A stretch of DNA of 64,000 nucleotides. Origin: Nephrocerus scutellatus. Lineage: Eukaryota; Arthropoda; Insecta; Diptera; Pipunculidae. Shown here piece after piece: positions 34,750 through 46,664 of this stretch. The notes under the pieces were generated by a model. The model made no database searches, had not been told where the DNA came from, and was given only the letters and a program-made list of their open reading frames with translations. The DNA is taken from assembly GCA_947095585.1 (NCBI GenBank), contig OX352761.1:20289277-20353276 (forward strand), in the 5' to 3' direction. The position numbers and the translations under genes were made by a program. How positions within the stretch are numbered: position 1 is the first letter of the stretch; each line of letters begins with the position of its first letter.

Positions 34750-35380
34750 ACGGTCTAAATCGATAGACGTAACTGCAAGTTTTCGTTTTTTTAACGTGAC
34801 TAAAATAGCGGATTAACAGTTCGATTCTAACGTAAGACTGTCTTAGCTAAGACCTTTTGGTTAAGTCTTTTATTTTTAAGACTAAAGTCTTAAAAGGTAT
34901 TCTAATTTTGTAGTCAATAATTTTGTAATAGAAATTCTGCAATAGTTGTTTAATGAAATTTAACAAACATTACATCAAAAATTCTAAAAGCAAAACAACA
35001 AGAATTTTGTCAGCGGATTGCCTTTTCTGTCGAACCGAATTTCGCATTGAGTTTACTGAAATACACAAAATAAAAATAATTAATTAACCAGTGTACTTAA
35101 TTAATTAAATTAAACACAAGAAATTATAACAACAACTTTTATGAAAATATTAACAGAGCCTTTATTTACATTTTAAAACAAACGTCAAAGTTATAATGCT
35201 AAAGACCACCTATTTTGTCGATCTTTGGTAAGAGTATTTTTTTTTTTGACGAAATAAAAGTATAATACAGTCTAAGACTATAGTCTTAGCTAAAACTGAT
35301 TTTTAGTCTGTGACTGTTCGTTGGAATTGGGGGGTTAGTGACGTAACTAAAAGTCTTTTTTTCTTCGAAAACGAACTAAG
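34750..35380. repeat. Possible MITE with degenerate inverted ends
   Basis: CTTAGCTAAGACC and TAAGACTAAAGTCTTA palindromic words near 34840-34905 recur near 35270-35300 as AGTCTAAGACTATAGTCTTA, then GCTAAAACTGA. GACGTAACT appears at both edges. The ends cannot be defined by eye. Confidence 0.3.
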
Positions 35381-35779
35381 AACAAAAAAAAAACTTGTTT
35401 TCTGTCAAATACAAAAATTCAGCATCAAAAATTAACCGAAATAAGTTAAGATGACAAAGATATTCTTTTAAAGATTATCACATTGAAAAAAGTAATCGAG
35501 AATTCTATATCTAATTGGAATATAATGCACAAAGCATTTCTGGAAATAAACCGACCCTACAGCTGAATGCCGCTGCTATAGGAACATGAAGGAAAACCTT
35601 CGAAAACAATAGCAAGTAGTAAACTGGAGGCACTAGCGGTGGTCCGGCCTTTTAAACCGACTCTTTAGTTTGGAAACATTATAGGTCGTTTGACGATATA
35701 TCCAATCTCAAAGTGCACGGTCCGCCATTTCCTGATGACTTCATCAGAAAGATTAATATTACAAACGCAAGTTTCATAG

Positions 35780-37005
35780 TGCGACCAAACCGAAATCGAA
35801 ATGGAAATGGAAAGAAATGGTTAACGACCTTCTAGGGAACTATACCAGTAATAATGTTTTACCGTCAATAACAATTAAAAACAATGTTCAATCTGATCCA
35901 CTACTATTGGCCAATACTTTCAAAATTTATTTTTTTGATATCCCATACGATATTCTCCTAGCAAATCAGGAACCGTTTTCCTTAGTTTCGTGATAAATTA
36001 GTTCATTCTAGTTATATTTAGTACCCTTAAGCATGTTTCTACTTCTACTACTGAAAACGAAATTATTTCAATTGTCAAAAAAATAAAAATTGGCAGTTCT
36101 TGTGGAGTTAACGGTATACTTAATATAACAATTAAAAATTATATTTTTAGTATAGCTCATATCCGAACTTTCATTTTTAACCTCCGTTGTACTACAGTAG
36201 TATTTCCGGAAAGACTTAAAATAGGTATGGTATCTCTCTTCAAGAATGGATCTAAGAAAGATATCACTAACTAACGCCCAATTACCCTCCTAAGCTCCTT
36301 TTCAAAAATCCTCGAGAAACTTATTAAAGGTAGGGTAGTAGACTACATAGGAAAGATTAAGTTTCTTGATAGCAGACAGTTTGGATTAAATAAAAAATTC
36401 ATCAAAAGAACAGGCACTTATTTAACTTTTGTCTCCTTTGCAATTTTTAAATGAAAATCTTAGGGCGGAATAACTTTTTATTGATATTTCAAAGGCATTC
36501 GATACTGTAAACCATGAGTTATTATTATCTAAATTGTCTCACACTGGGGTTAGAGAAATAGCATTAAGTCTAATTAAATTATACCTATTGAACAGATTGC
36601 AAATTGTATGTATAAACGAGGACTTCAGTAACGAACAAAGGTTAAATGTTGGAGTTCCCCAGGGGTCGGTTCTTGGACCACTACTTTATCTAATATACTG
36701 GAACTCTATTTTTAGTCTTGATTTGAGAGGACAAATAGTTACATTTGCAGACGATATGGCATTTATTTATTCGAGCTCAAATATTGGTGGCATTAAAAGC
36801 ATTGATTGACCATGATCTCGCGAGTCTTAAAAAATGGTTTTACGTTCACAACATGAGCTTGCGCCACAAATTTAAAGTTATGTATTTTAATGTGGGTTTT
36901 TCTGTTGCAGAATATAACCCACATTTATATCATCCTCTACTATGTAATAACTACCTTTATTGCGTTTTAATTGACCTTGTGAATTCATTCAAGTACCTAG
37001 AGGTT
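35780..37005 (+). mobile_element. CR1/Jockey-type retrotransposon fragment
   Basis: After many frameshifts the RT core is readable: FIDISKAFDTVNHELLLSKL near 36478-36535, then the frame at 36534-36809 with RLNVGVPQGSVLGPLLYLIY and QIVTFADDMAFIYSSSN (FADD replaces YADD). The thumb region SLKKWFYVHNMSL follows in another frame. The 5' endonuclease region is not recognisable. Confidence 0.75.
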
Positions 37006-37239
37006 TGAGTTTGGATTCGAGTGGAAAATGGATTATCGACGGACGCGCAATACTGAACCATAATTATTTATTCTAATAGAATCAAAATTCCATTTTCTTT
37101 GGCTATATTGCTCCAAAATTAATTAGTCAATTACCATACAATATTGTTCAAGTTAATAATTAAAAAGAATTTTCTTGTATGGTGAAAGTTTGGGTATTTC
37201 CGTTTAGCGACATTGAAATCTTATTTGATATCATAACAT

Positions 37240-37514
37240 GTTAGCTAATAAAAATACATTTTTAATTTAAAACGTTTAAAACGAGTATTGTGCCTAGCAG
37301 TTTGCTTTGATCTGAAACAAATTGAATTAATTTTTATTTTTTTTTGCGATTTGTTGTCCTTTTTTTTTGTTATTTGTCAATCTTTGTCTAGTTCTGAGCT
37401 TTGTTTAAAGTTTCAAGTCTCTAGCTCAATGGAAAGTTAGTTTAAGATCAATTACAAAATTCCACCCGCACAGACAGACATACACGAACGCGAGCTAATA
37501 AAAACGTTTTAATA
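37240..37514 (+). repeat. Dispersed repeat ending CTAATAAAAACGTTTTAA
   Basis: AACATGTTAGCTAATAAAAA, TTAAAACGTTTAAAACGAGT, TTTGCTTTGATCTGAAACAA, CAAAATTCCACCCGCACAGA and the final GAGCTAATAAAAACGTTTTA match the copies at 6290 and in the 1310-bp tandem duplication. Confidence 0.6.
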
Positions 37515-37850
37515 TAAATAGCATGCTAACTTACATAAACTTCTATTATACTTTTGTTTTTATAACATGTGGTTTTTAAAATTATGATGGTAGTGTACAA
37601 TATTAATTAAGGATAACTTTAAGAATCGTGGCTACAATGCGATTGACTGCGTAACAATAATTAAATCTCTCGACGCTGTGTAGAAAAAGCCGATGTCGCA
37701 AAGCATAATCATAATTTTTTGCTTCACTGTTAAAGAAAATCTTCGGTAATCAATATTTATTATATCCTTTTCTAATAATTTTCCAAGTAACAAATAACTT
37801 TTTTTGAAAAAACTCAACTCGAAAACTCAACATCTGAATTATATTATATA

Positions 37851-38336
37851 CTAGCGGGCACTTTGCTAACCGCCCACTGACGCCGCGCCCACTTACACCC
37901 GCGTTTCCCGGCTGCCCCATCCCACTGACCCCCGGCCACTGACACCACGCCCACTTACACCCCAACTCACCAATCCAGAAAACTATAGAATCGACACTTA
38001 TACAGGCAAAAAATGTACACTTGCTCGAATATTCTTTATATGAAAATTATATACAGGGAAAACTATATTTTCCACCACAACGCCACCTATCGGGTCCAAA
38101 TTTTGTCAACGACTTTCTTTTTATTTAAATATTATATGGTGTGAATTTGAGCCAAATCGTTCCATAAATACGAATTTTCATAAAAAAAACGATACCAGCG
38201 CCACCTAGCGGGGCTGACTCAACTTTTAAAGCTTCGCGTAGCAATTACGAACAAACTCGCAGAATGAAGTATCCAATTTGGTCCAGCCGTTCTCGAGTTT
38301 TAGCGAGACTAACGAAAAGCAATTGATTTATATAGA
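37851..38336 (-). mobile_element. Helitron-like element, minus orientation
   Basis: On the minus strand it begins TCTATATAAATCAATTGC after an A and ends GCAAAGTGCCCGCTAG before a T: TC start, CTRR end and A/T insertion context. A hairpin precedes the end (GGGC, GGTTAGCAAAGT, GCCC). The interior holds the C-rich block and the GCGCCACCTAGCGGGGC and CGCCACCTATCGGGTCC words. No Rep/helicase protein is encoded, so it is non-autonomous. Confidence 0.75.
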
Positions 38337-38339
38337 TTA

Positions 38340-38987
38340 TCTATATATATAAAAGTGAAACTTTGTATGTATGTATGTATGTCCGGTATGGACTGCCAAA
38401 CCCTTCAACCGATCGCGTTCTAACTTTGCATGTGGGTTTTCTACCATAATAGGCACTTAATAGGCACATTTTGAAAGTAGTCAGACTCCACGGTCAAGGG
38501 GTCACCATACGAATTTTTTTTATTGTTTTTACAAATTGCATGTTTTTATGAATCGATCGCGTTCAAACTTTGCATAGGGGTTTTATACCATAATAGGTAT
38601 ATTTTGAAAGTGGTCAGACTCCTTCGTCAAGGGGTCACCATTTCACAAATTGCATACAGGTGTTTTAAAAATATTAACCCGATTTTCTTCAAATTGTATA
38701 CATTGGAATGTAAAATGTTAATATCAGCCACATTTTTAAACTGAATTTATGAAATTTTTAAGATATATTATTGGCAGGATGACAGGTAGGGGAAAGTTAT
38801 AGGTATAGATGGAAGGGGAGAAAGATAAAATTTTAACATGAGATTTACCAACGTATTTTTAAACGAAAACGTAACGTAAACGTGTCAACGTAAATTATTG
38901 GCAGGTGATGAAAAGTTATAGGCTATAGTACTCCCGTCACCCCGGGGGTTCATGTGTGCGGGTAGCAAAGCGCCCGGGAACAGCTAG
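38340..38987 (+). mobile_element. Helitron-like element, plus orientation
   Basis: It begins TCTATATATATAAAAGTGAA after an A and ends GGGAACAGCTAG before a T. A CGGG/CCCG hairpin around TAGCAAAGCG lies 7-12 bases before the CTAG end and shares its loop with the minus-strand neighbour. A short direct duplication (CAAACTTTGCAT.GGG, GTCAGACTCC and AAGGGGTCACCAT at 38420-38640) lies inside. No protein is encoded. Confidence 0.75.
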
Positions 38988-39482
38988 TATATTATATTTT
39001 AGTTCAGAGCACAAAACAAATAGTAGGCTTTGAAGCTGTATACGAAGTTATAGAAAGTATGTTTGCAATCAAAAAAATTAAATTTCAACAAAAAAATAAA
39101 ATATTAAGAATTTGGAATATTAATTCACAAGGGCGCTGTGATAAAATAAAACAAAAAAGAATGTTTCATCAAAAAAAGCTAAAAAGTTTTAGTTGAAATG
39201 ATCCGAGTTGAAATGTCTCCAAGGTAAACTGTAAACTGTGCCCTAATGGAATCGGCCTAGAATCAATATAAATATAAATTGTGATGATTAAAATTATTAT
39301 TCTTGGCAGGTGGAGGAAAGTTATAGTCTATAGTACACCCCAACTCACCCTGTGATAAGTCCATAAGGGAAATGTAAAATTTTAACACTAGACACATTTA
39401 CAAACCGACTTTTATAAAATGTTCAACGTAAATTATTGGCAGGCGAATTGGGTAGGCGAATCGCCCGAGAACATACTATCTG

Positions 39483-40250
39483 TCCAACCCATAAAAACTC
39501 CAATCTTTTATGTAATTCTTTAATAGGAGATACACATGTGTGCAAAGTTTGAATAAAATCGGGTTATTTTTGGAAAAAAAACTTTCAAATTTTTCCAAAA
39601 AGTGTTGTCACCAAACATACACATGAGTACAAAATTAAAAAAAAAAATATATATGGGAGCCCTCCTAACCCGTGGCCCGATCACTTCCAAATTTTAATAG
39701 AATAGAATGGTGTTGTCATAGGAAATACACATGTGTGCAAAGTTTGATTGAAATCAGGCTTTAAGAAGTAGGTTAAAAATTGATCAGAAGATCTGACCAG
39801 CCAGCCACGGGCACGCGAAGGAAATATAGAGAATTTAATAAAACAACCCATAAAAATTAAAATTTTTGTGTAAATTCTTTAATCGGGGATACACAATGTG
39901 CAGTTTGAATAATATCGGGGAAATTAAAAAAAAATTGTTAGGGAGCCCCCCGACCCCGGGGCCCGATCACTTCCAAATTTTTACAGAATGTGTTGTCCAT
40001 CGGAGATACACATCGGAAAATCGGGTAAATTTTTTAAAAAATTGTATGGGAACCCCCCGAGTCCGAGGCTGGAGGTGCCACAAATTTTAATAGAAAGTAT
40101 TGTCACCGCAAATATATATGTGTACAAAATTTCAATAAAATAGGACTTTGGGAAGTGGATTAAAAATTGATCACAAGATCTGACCAGCCAGCCAGCCAGC
40201 CAGCTAGCCAGCCACGGGAACGCGAAGTTAATATAGAGAATTTAAAAATC
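39483..40250 (+). mobile_element. Two adjacent copies of the ~115-bp-unit element
   Basis: Copy 1 runs from CAACCCATAAAAACTCC to CGCGAAGGAAATATAGAG, AATTTAATA. Copy 2 starts within bases at about 39838 (AAAACAACCCATAAAAATTA) and ends GAACGCGAAGTTAATATAGA, GAATTTAAAAA. Both have left TAAATTCTTTAAT, internal GATACACAT.TG and CCCGATCACTTCCAAATTTT, and right GATCTGACCAGCCAGCCA; copy 2 has the CCAG tetramer five to six times. Neither encodes a protein. Confidence 0.65.
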
Positions 40251-40259
40251 AATGCAGTA

Positions 40260-41395
40260 GGAGTAGCGTGCGTCATTGAGTATAAGATGGTAGGCCCTAA
40301 AAACCTCAGCTACGCTGTGGCTGTGGCTAGCCTTAATCTAAAAAACCTTTATACATAATTGATTTTGCGATACACAAAAATAATTTAATTTCACACATTT
40401 CTGTGTTTAAATTTAAGCAATGGAATTTGTGATGAAAATAATTGCATCTGAAAATATCGATAAATACTGTAAGTTTTAGTTATCTAGGTGCACAATGCCA
40501 CCTTTTATAGATTTGGCCCTGATAAAGAATGAATAAATAATGATGTACCTAGTATCGGATGCCGTAGATGTGTTTTTGACGTAACGAACATGTGACTAAA
40601 TTAACGGTGCAGACGAGAAGTTAAATACGAGTAGTGCTAAAGAAGATTGATGCTAATTGCAAAAACGATGACCTGATGAGGACGAGTTACTTCTGTATGT
40701 ACTTCATCATTTGCGAGAAATGGTTTACTCAAGTCATTAACTTTTATTGGCACTGTTGATAACAAACCAAACACTTAAAGAAATAATAAAAAGTTTTATG
40801 AGCAACAAAAAAAATCATTTTAGAAATATCTACTAAAAAACTTCAGATGAAGCGAAAAAATGTTGCTTGTGCACAAAGAGCGAAAGATGTTTTTACTAAA
40901 CTTAAACTAAACATTTTTTGGCGTAATATTGATAAATAATATTAATTGGACAAGTAAGGTAGCACATATTAATGTTATATCTCGTTTAAGCAGCCAGAAA
41001 TTTGCGCTCAGCTGCACAATTGCATGCAATGAGGGCACTTCGTCCTCTCATTTTCTAAACTTTAGATTTAGAGGATTCAAAGCAACATGAATAAAATGTG
41101 TATGTGATCCATTGACCCAAAATATGACGGTTTCGTATTCGTTTGCAAAATTGAAGAAGGCTACAATATAAATATTTTGGACAGTTTATGAAAATACGAT
41201 TATTTAATTTAATAAGATTAAAAATTAAAAATATGAAGAAAGAAATCGTAGAGCACCCTGACAATAGTGTCCGACTCTTCCAAAATATGACATTTATTGT
41301 TTTCGTTAAATACCAAACACTTGTGCAAAATTTTTAGCTACTATTCAAAAATTCATTATTTGTAAAAATAAATCGTATGGTGACCCCTTGACCCA
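40260..41395. other. Region with no recognised feature
   Basis: Only short open frames and AT-rich sequence were found. No domain, array or transposon end was recognised. Confidence 0.35.
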
Positions 41396-41399
41396 CATA

Positions 41400-42130
41400 A
41401 ATACGCACAAATTTTCACTCCCGGTGTTGAGATATTTCCAGCGCTTCTACAGAAGGCAGTCGAACTCATCCTACCGAGTATGATTGCTTTATTTAGAGCC
41501 AGCTACGACTACTATCATACAACCTAGTGGGAGGTAAATGTGATATTTATCCCCAAACCAGGTAATAGGCCTAGCGAGCTACCTAATTCATACGGACCTA
41601 TAAGTCTAACATCATTTGTCCTTAATACCATGGAGAGGCCGGTTTGAATTGTCTACGCTTCTGCACTGTTTGCGTATAGGAAAGAAAAATCACAGAAGGT
41701 GCCCTTCACTATTTTGTAAAGAAGATAGAAGGAAGTGCCCCAGTGTGCCTTTGTCGACATTGAGGGTGCTTTTGATAACACTGGCTACGACTCTATTTTT
41801 AGGGCAATCAGTAGGAGGGGTATCGAAGACTGGATAAGCCTGAAAGTCGAGGTATTATTTCCTCCTCAATTTGTCGATTTGGGACCTATCATCATCAAGG
41901 CGTCACTGGGTTAGATTATTCCAGCAAAGTTAAATATCTCGGCGTCATCCATGATAAGCGGCTAAACTAGAATTCTCATATCAAGTCCGCCATCGAATGC
42001 GCCACTAGGGCCTTGTTGGCCAGTTGATGCCTCTACAGAACTTGGGGTCTAAATCCGAAAATAATACATTGGATGTACACAATGATGATGAGACCTATTA
42101 TCATGTACGTGGCCATCGTTTCATAATTTT
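41400..42130 (+). mobile_element. I/R1/Jockey-type retrotransposon fragment
   Basis: Frames combine to RT pieces: VIFIPKPGN near 41540, LPNSYGPISLTSFVL near 41585, a damaged palm region near 41755-41830, then YSSKVKYLGVIHDKRLN near 41920-41965 and the tail CATRALLAS and GLNPKIIHWMYTMMMRPIIM. Stops and deletions removed the catalytic box. Confidence 0.65.
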
Positions 42131-42309
42131 CTAGGTAAAAACTAGAGTAGAATTTTACGGATTTTTTTAAGTCAATACTGTTTTCAAAGCCATCAATGTA
42201 AAGCAGGAACACCAGCCAGTTTTCATGATGGCACTTATATTTTGGAAAAGATTAGCTAGTTTTTCCGTTTCCCTGGTGTTTTAACAAACTTAGCTGAAAA
42301 ATATTACGA

Positions 42310-42505
42310 TGCATTTAATAATAATAATAATATTTGGCCCGATAGACCGTTGCGGTCCAAGGCCTAGCTTCTCGCGACTATTTGTCAGACATTTGCGAGA
42401 GGTGGAACCATTAAAAATACTTTGGTGTTTTCTGGGATTCGACCCTCGGACCTCCTACCCAAAATTTCATGCACAAACCACTGAACCAAGGCGCCCATAC
42501 GAAGC
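42310..42505 (-). mobile_element. tRNA-derived SINE
   Basis: On the minus strand, from a GGGCGCC head, box A reads TGGTTCAGTGG (42488-42478) and box B reads GGGTCGAATCC (42445-42435). The body GGTTCCACCTCTCGCAAATG, then TCTGACAAATAG, and the 3' part GAAGCTAGGCCTTGGACCGC follow. The right edge on the plus strand abuts AATAATAATAATATT, probably the SINE's A-rich/TTA tail. It is the most complete copy in the window. Confidence 0.7.
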
Positions 42506-42654
42506 ACTTAGGCTTCCTAAAATGATGTAAACTAATCATTTGGTATGGTAGCCTTGGTACAACTATCATGTCCGGGAGCCAAATCCGCACACGTGATTTT
42601 TTCTGTGTACTATTCGGCTGTTTTAAGCAAGAAAACGTTTTTCAGATAGAAAAA

Positions 42655-43310
42655 AAAAACAACCCATAATTTTTTTTATGTAAATTCTCTAATAGGAGAT
42701 ACATATTATGTGTTTGAAGGAAATCGGTCTAATTTTAAAAAAATGTACATGGGCACCACTCGGGTCTCAGGGCCCGATCACTCCAAAAATTTTGCAAAAT
42801 GTTTTGTCCATTGGAGATGCACTTGTGTATAAAATTAGAAGAAAATCGGTTTAGTTTTTTTTTTTAATTTATATAGAGCCTCACGACCGGGGTCTCCAAA
42901 ATTTCTATAAAAAGTGTTGTCCATCGGTGATACACATGTGTATATAATTTGAAAAAAATCGGGTAAATTTTTTAAAAAATTTGTATGGGGCCTTACGAAC
43001 CCGGGGTCTCCCAAATTTTTACAGAAGAGTTGTCCCTTGGATATACACATGTGTACAAAATTTGAAGAAAATTGGGTTAATTTTTTTAAAAAATTTGTAT
43101 GGGGCCTCACGAACCCGGGGCTCACGGTCTCCAAATTGTTTACAAAAGTGCTGTCCATCGGGGATACTCACGTATATAAAATTTGAAGAAAATCGGGTTA
43201 GTTTTTTAAAAAAATCTGTATGGGGGATAGTGTTGTCATTGGAGATATGCACGTGTGCAAAATTTCAATGAAATCGGACTATGCGAAATATAGAGAATTT
43301 AAAAAATACA
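42655..43310 (+). mobile_element. Element with inverted subterminal repeats and ~115-bp units
   Basis: The left end is AACAACCCATAATTTTTTTT, then TGTAAATTCTCTAATAGG. The right end is GAAATATAGAGAATTTAAAA. TAAATTCTCTA and TAGAGAATTTA are inverted copies. Inside, about four units repeat TACACATGTGTA, AAAATTTGAAGAAAATCGGG, ATTTGTATGGGGCCTCACGA, CCGGGG and AAAGTGTTGTCCATCGG at 113-121 bp spacing. No coding region. Confidence 0.65.
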
Positions 43311-43389
43311 AAACAAGTAGAGAACCCAGCGTTGTCCGTTTGCCTCCACCACCCACCATACTCCAACTAACACCAAAACCCACTCAAGC

Positions 43390-44470
43390 TTCACGGTTGT
43401 TTTTTTTTTTGAAAAACATTTCCAAGGCATTTGACAGAGTCTGCTTTCGAGCTCTTTTGTCGAAAATGGAATGAGTTTGATAAGACCCGGCTTGATTGGA
43501 CCAGTAACTACTTTTCTGACCGTTCAATCCAGTTCGTTTTGGAGGGTTTCAAATTCAATGTTCACCGCATAAACGCCAGTGTTCCCCAAGGCTCTGTTTT
43601 GTCTTCGACATTTTTTCTAATTTTCATTAATGATCTTCTCCAATTGATTCTTTCGCTGTTGACAGCACTCTAAGCTTTACATATTAGTCGCGTTTTCTAC
43701 ACCCCCCCCCCCCCTTTTCATCGCAAGTGTAACTTGAACAATAATGTATTAGGTACGTTAAATTCTGACCTTGACAGCATAACAAGGTGGGAACTAAGTA
43801 GAGTAGAATTTAACCCTTCCAAAACACATTGCTGTCTTCTGTCCTCTAAGCGAAATTTAAATCCCCAACATTTATCCATGAATGGATTCTGCATCAAAGA
43901 AACTGAAAAATTCGCAAAACTTGGTATGTGCGTCAACAACAAGCTTCGTTGGAATGACCACATATTTGCCATCGCTTAGAATGCTGCAAAATGTTTACGC
44001 TTCCTTAAACGTTGCAAAATCTACTTTACTTCCTAAGTCCTGGCTACTATTTACAAGACATATATTCGCCTTAAACTTGAATACAACTGCATTGTCTATT
44101 TTTGACGTCAATATCGCGAAAACAATCCAATCACTAAAATATCTTAGGAAATTTTCCTGCTCGTCACTGTTTTATCGCTTTTTCAACAAGCGGTGTTAAA
44201 AAGAAATATCCAGATGCATCCCGCATCTCTACTATTAGACCTATCTTCGGACGTACCAACCAATTCAGAGATTCCTTCTTTAGCCGCACAATAATTATGT
44301 GGAATGAATTGCCCGACACTGTGATTCCGCATCTGTATGATCTACACAGTCATTCATTCATATCTCACCTTTTCCTCTCCTTAATTTCCAAACGCCCACG
44401 CTCTCTAATCATTATAGGGTACAAACCCGTTGAGCGTGTGTACATTATAAAAAGAGCAGGGTAGGCTGTG
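43390..44470 (+). mobile_element. Jockey-type retrotransposon, RT to 3' end
   Basis: The palm start KNISKAFDRVCFRALLSKME lies at 43410-43470. Then come FKFNVHRINASVPQGSVLSS and FFLIFINDL to 43650, a damaged catalytic area with a poly-C run (43702-43715), and the C-terminal half EFNPSKTHCCLLSSKR, KLGMCVNNKLRWNDHIFAIA. The 3' end has GGTACAAACCCGTTGAGCGT, then GTGTACATTATAAAAAGAGC, shared with 49740-49865. It is 5'-truncated and dead. Confidence 0.75.
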
Positions 44471-44659
44471 TCGAAGACACGGCCGTGGGTTTTGAGCGTG
44501 ACAACGTCTGTCCGGGACGAAAGAAAAGAAAACTAAGATCTTGTTGTCTGTGGGACATAAACACGGAGGGATATATTAAAAGAAAATACTAAACTTCTAT
44601 ATATATATATATATATATTCTATCTATCTATACTTCTATACTCTATACTACTAGCACCG

Positions 44660-46580
44660 TAGCTCATCACATACATCATCATCACATCACATTATATATA
44701 AATTATTTATAAGCGAATTTTAATGTTCATAACCAATAACTTTGAAGTTGCTGCATATTGCATATTACTGCCCAAACACAGTAATGGAGATTTTGGTTTC
44801 AACTCATAAAAAAATTTGAGTAGTTTTAAATTAAATTAGAAGAGAAAAGGTAATGGTATGGTAAGAATGTCACTTTGAAACACGCAGGCCAATTATTTCT
44901 CATTCAATTTCTTTTGCATTGTTCTCTTATTTCTGTAAATGATCGAATAGTTATTTTGAACCGATGCTTAATGCCATGTATGATATTTAATGGTTGACTC
45001 AATGGTCGATGGTAGATTCATTGTTCAGTGGCAGACATCCAACTTACGATCGAACATCTCTTCTTTGACTGAGAGACTGGCATTTTTATAATGTTAAATT
45101 TAGCTTCATTTTTATATAAAAAAAAATCTGTGTTTAAAATGATTTTTTGTAGAAGATTATTACTTAAATATATTAAAGCTGATATCTGCTATACAAGGAA
45201 ATATTGTTTAATGTAAATAACAAAAATAAATTACTGTAATACTTTTTATAATAATTAAAAAATGCAAAAACCATTCAAACTTATGTGCACAAAATGCCAA
45301 ACGACACTGAAATGAAGATTTCTAATATAGTCTTCTCTAGGCGATTCTCAAATTTTCGAGTACGGTACGCCTTCTTTATATTAAAAAAATCAAACCAGCA
45401 ATCGAACTTACTGTATACTAGATAAGTTAAGCCAAAAGAAAAGGAAATAGCAGCAACAAAATTTGTATTTTTTTTTTCTCTTTCACAGAGCACTGTATCA
45501 TTTATGCAATGTTGATAGAAAGAGCAGAGCAGAGCACTGATAGAAAATGAACAGTGACTATACTATCAATACGGTTGCGGTGAAGAATTAAGTAGCTTCG
45601 CAGCTTGTGCTGCACAAAAAAATGGCAGGCAGTCGGTGTGCACGAAATTGCGGCTATTTTTGAACCGACTAACAGTCTGCTTGTAGGGCGACAATTTGAC
45701 ATTTACATTTTGCTATTTGCATCCAATTTTAAGTAGCTGCGTAATTGCGCAGTCGATTTTTCTTTAATGCATTGGCTGAAAATTGAATTTTTGACCAAAA
45801 TGCAGCATAAACTGCGCAGCGGCTGAATTCTTGAACGCAGCCTACTACTGCATATGTTTGTTTCGTTCTGCTCTGCTTGATTGTATGTTATTGAAACCAC
45901 ATACATGATCATCAATCACATCAAATACAACAAAATAAATAATTTATAAGCTGATTTTAATGTTCATAACCACTAACTGTGAAGTTGCTGCATATTACAT
46001 ATTACTGCCCAAACACAGTAATGCAGCTTTTGATATCAACTCATAAAAAATTTGAGTAGTTTTAAATTAAATTAGAAGAGGAAAGTAGTGAGTACTGAGT
46101 AGTACTGCCCATACTTCAAAATGGTATAGTAAGATTGTCGCTTTTCAAACATGCAGGCCAATTATTTCTCATTAAATTTCTTTTGCATTGTTCTCTTATT
46201 TCTGTAACTTATAGTAGTATTGTTTTCTGTTACACGACCAAACACGAGAGCACTCACTCACAATGTTGATAGAAAGAGCAGAGCAGAGCACTGTTAGGAA
46301 AATGAACAGAGACTATACTATCACTACGGCTGTTGTAAAGAATTAAGTAGCTTCGCAGCTTGTGCTGCACAAAAAAATGGCAGGCAGTCGGTATGCACGA
46401 AAATGCGGCTATATTTTGAACCGACTTACAGTCTGCTTGTAGGGCGACAATTTGACATTTACATTTTGCTATTTGCATCCCATTTTAAGTAGCTGCGTAA
46501 ACTGCGCAGTCGATTTTTCTTTAATGCATTGGCTTAAAAGTGAAATTTTGACCAACATGCAGCATAAGAGCTGTTAAAAA
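44660..46580 (+). repeat. Direct duplication of a ~650-bp block, first copy interrupted
   Basis: Segment A (AATTTTAATGTTCATAACCA, GCATATTACTGCCCAAACAC, AGTAGTTTTAAATTAAATTA) is at 44700-44940 and 45935-46210. Segment B (AATGTTGATAGAAAGAGCAG, TTAAGTAGCTTCGCAGCTTG, GGGCGACAATTTGACATTTA) is at 45508-45800 and 46262-46560. In the right copy A and B are only about 50 bp apart. In the left copy about 560 bp of unrelated sequence separates them. A (TA)n run precedes the block at 44601-44620. No coding sequence. Confidence 0.7.
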
Positions 46581-46664
46581 AATATGTGCGTGTAATCTTT
46601 ACGTGCGGTTGGAGTGAAATTCTTTGACGTTGTGGCCAATATTACGATTAAATTAAAAGGCACG

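Noticed and set aside
40670..40700. Hammerhead-ribozyme-like CTGATGAGGACGAG near AAAACGATGAC
   Set aside because: The GAAA part of the catalytic core is missing (CGAG, then TTAC) and no flanking stems pair, so it is a chance match.
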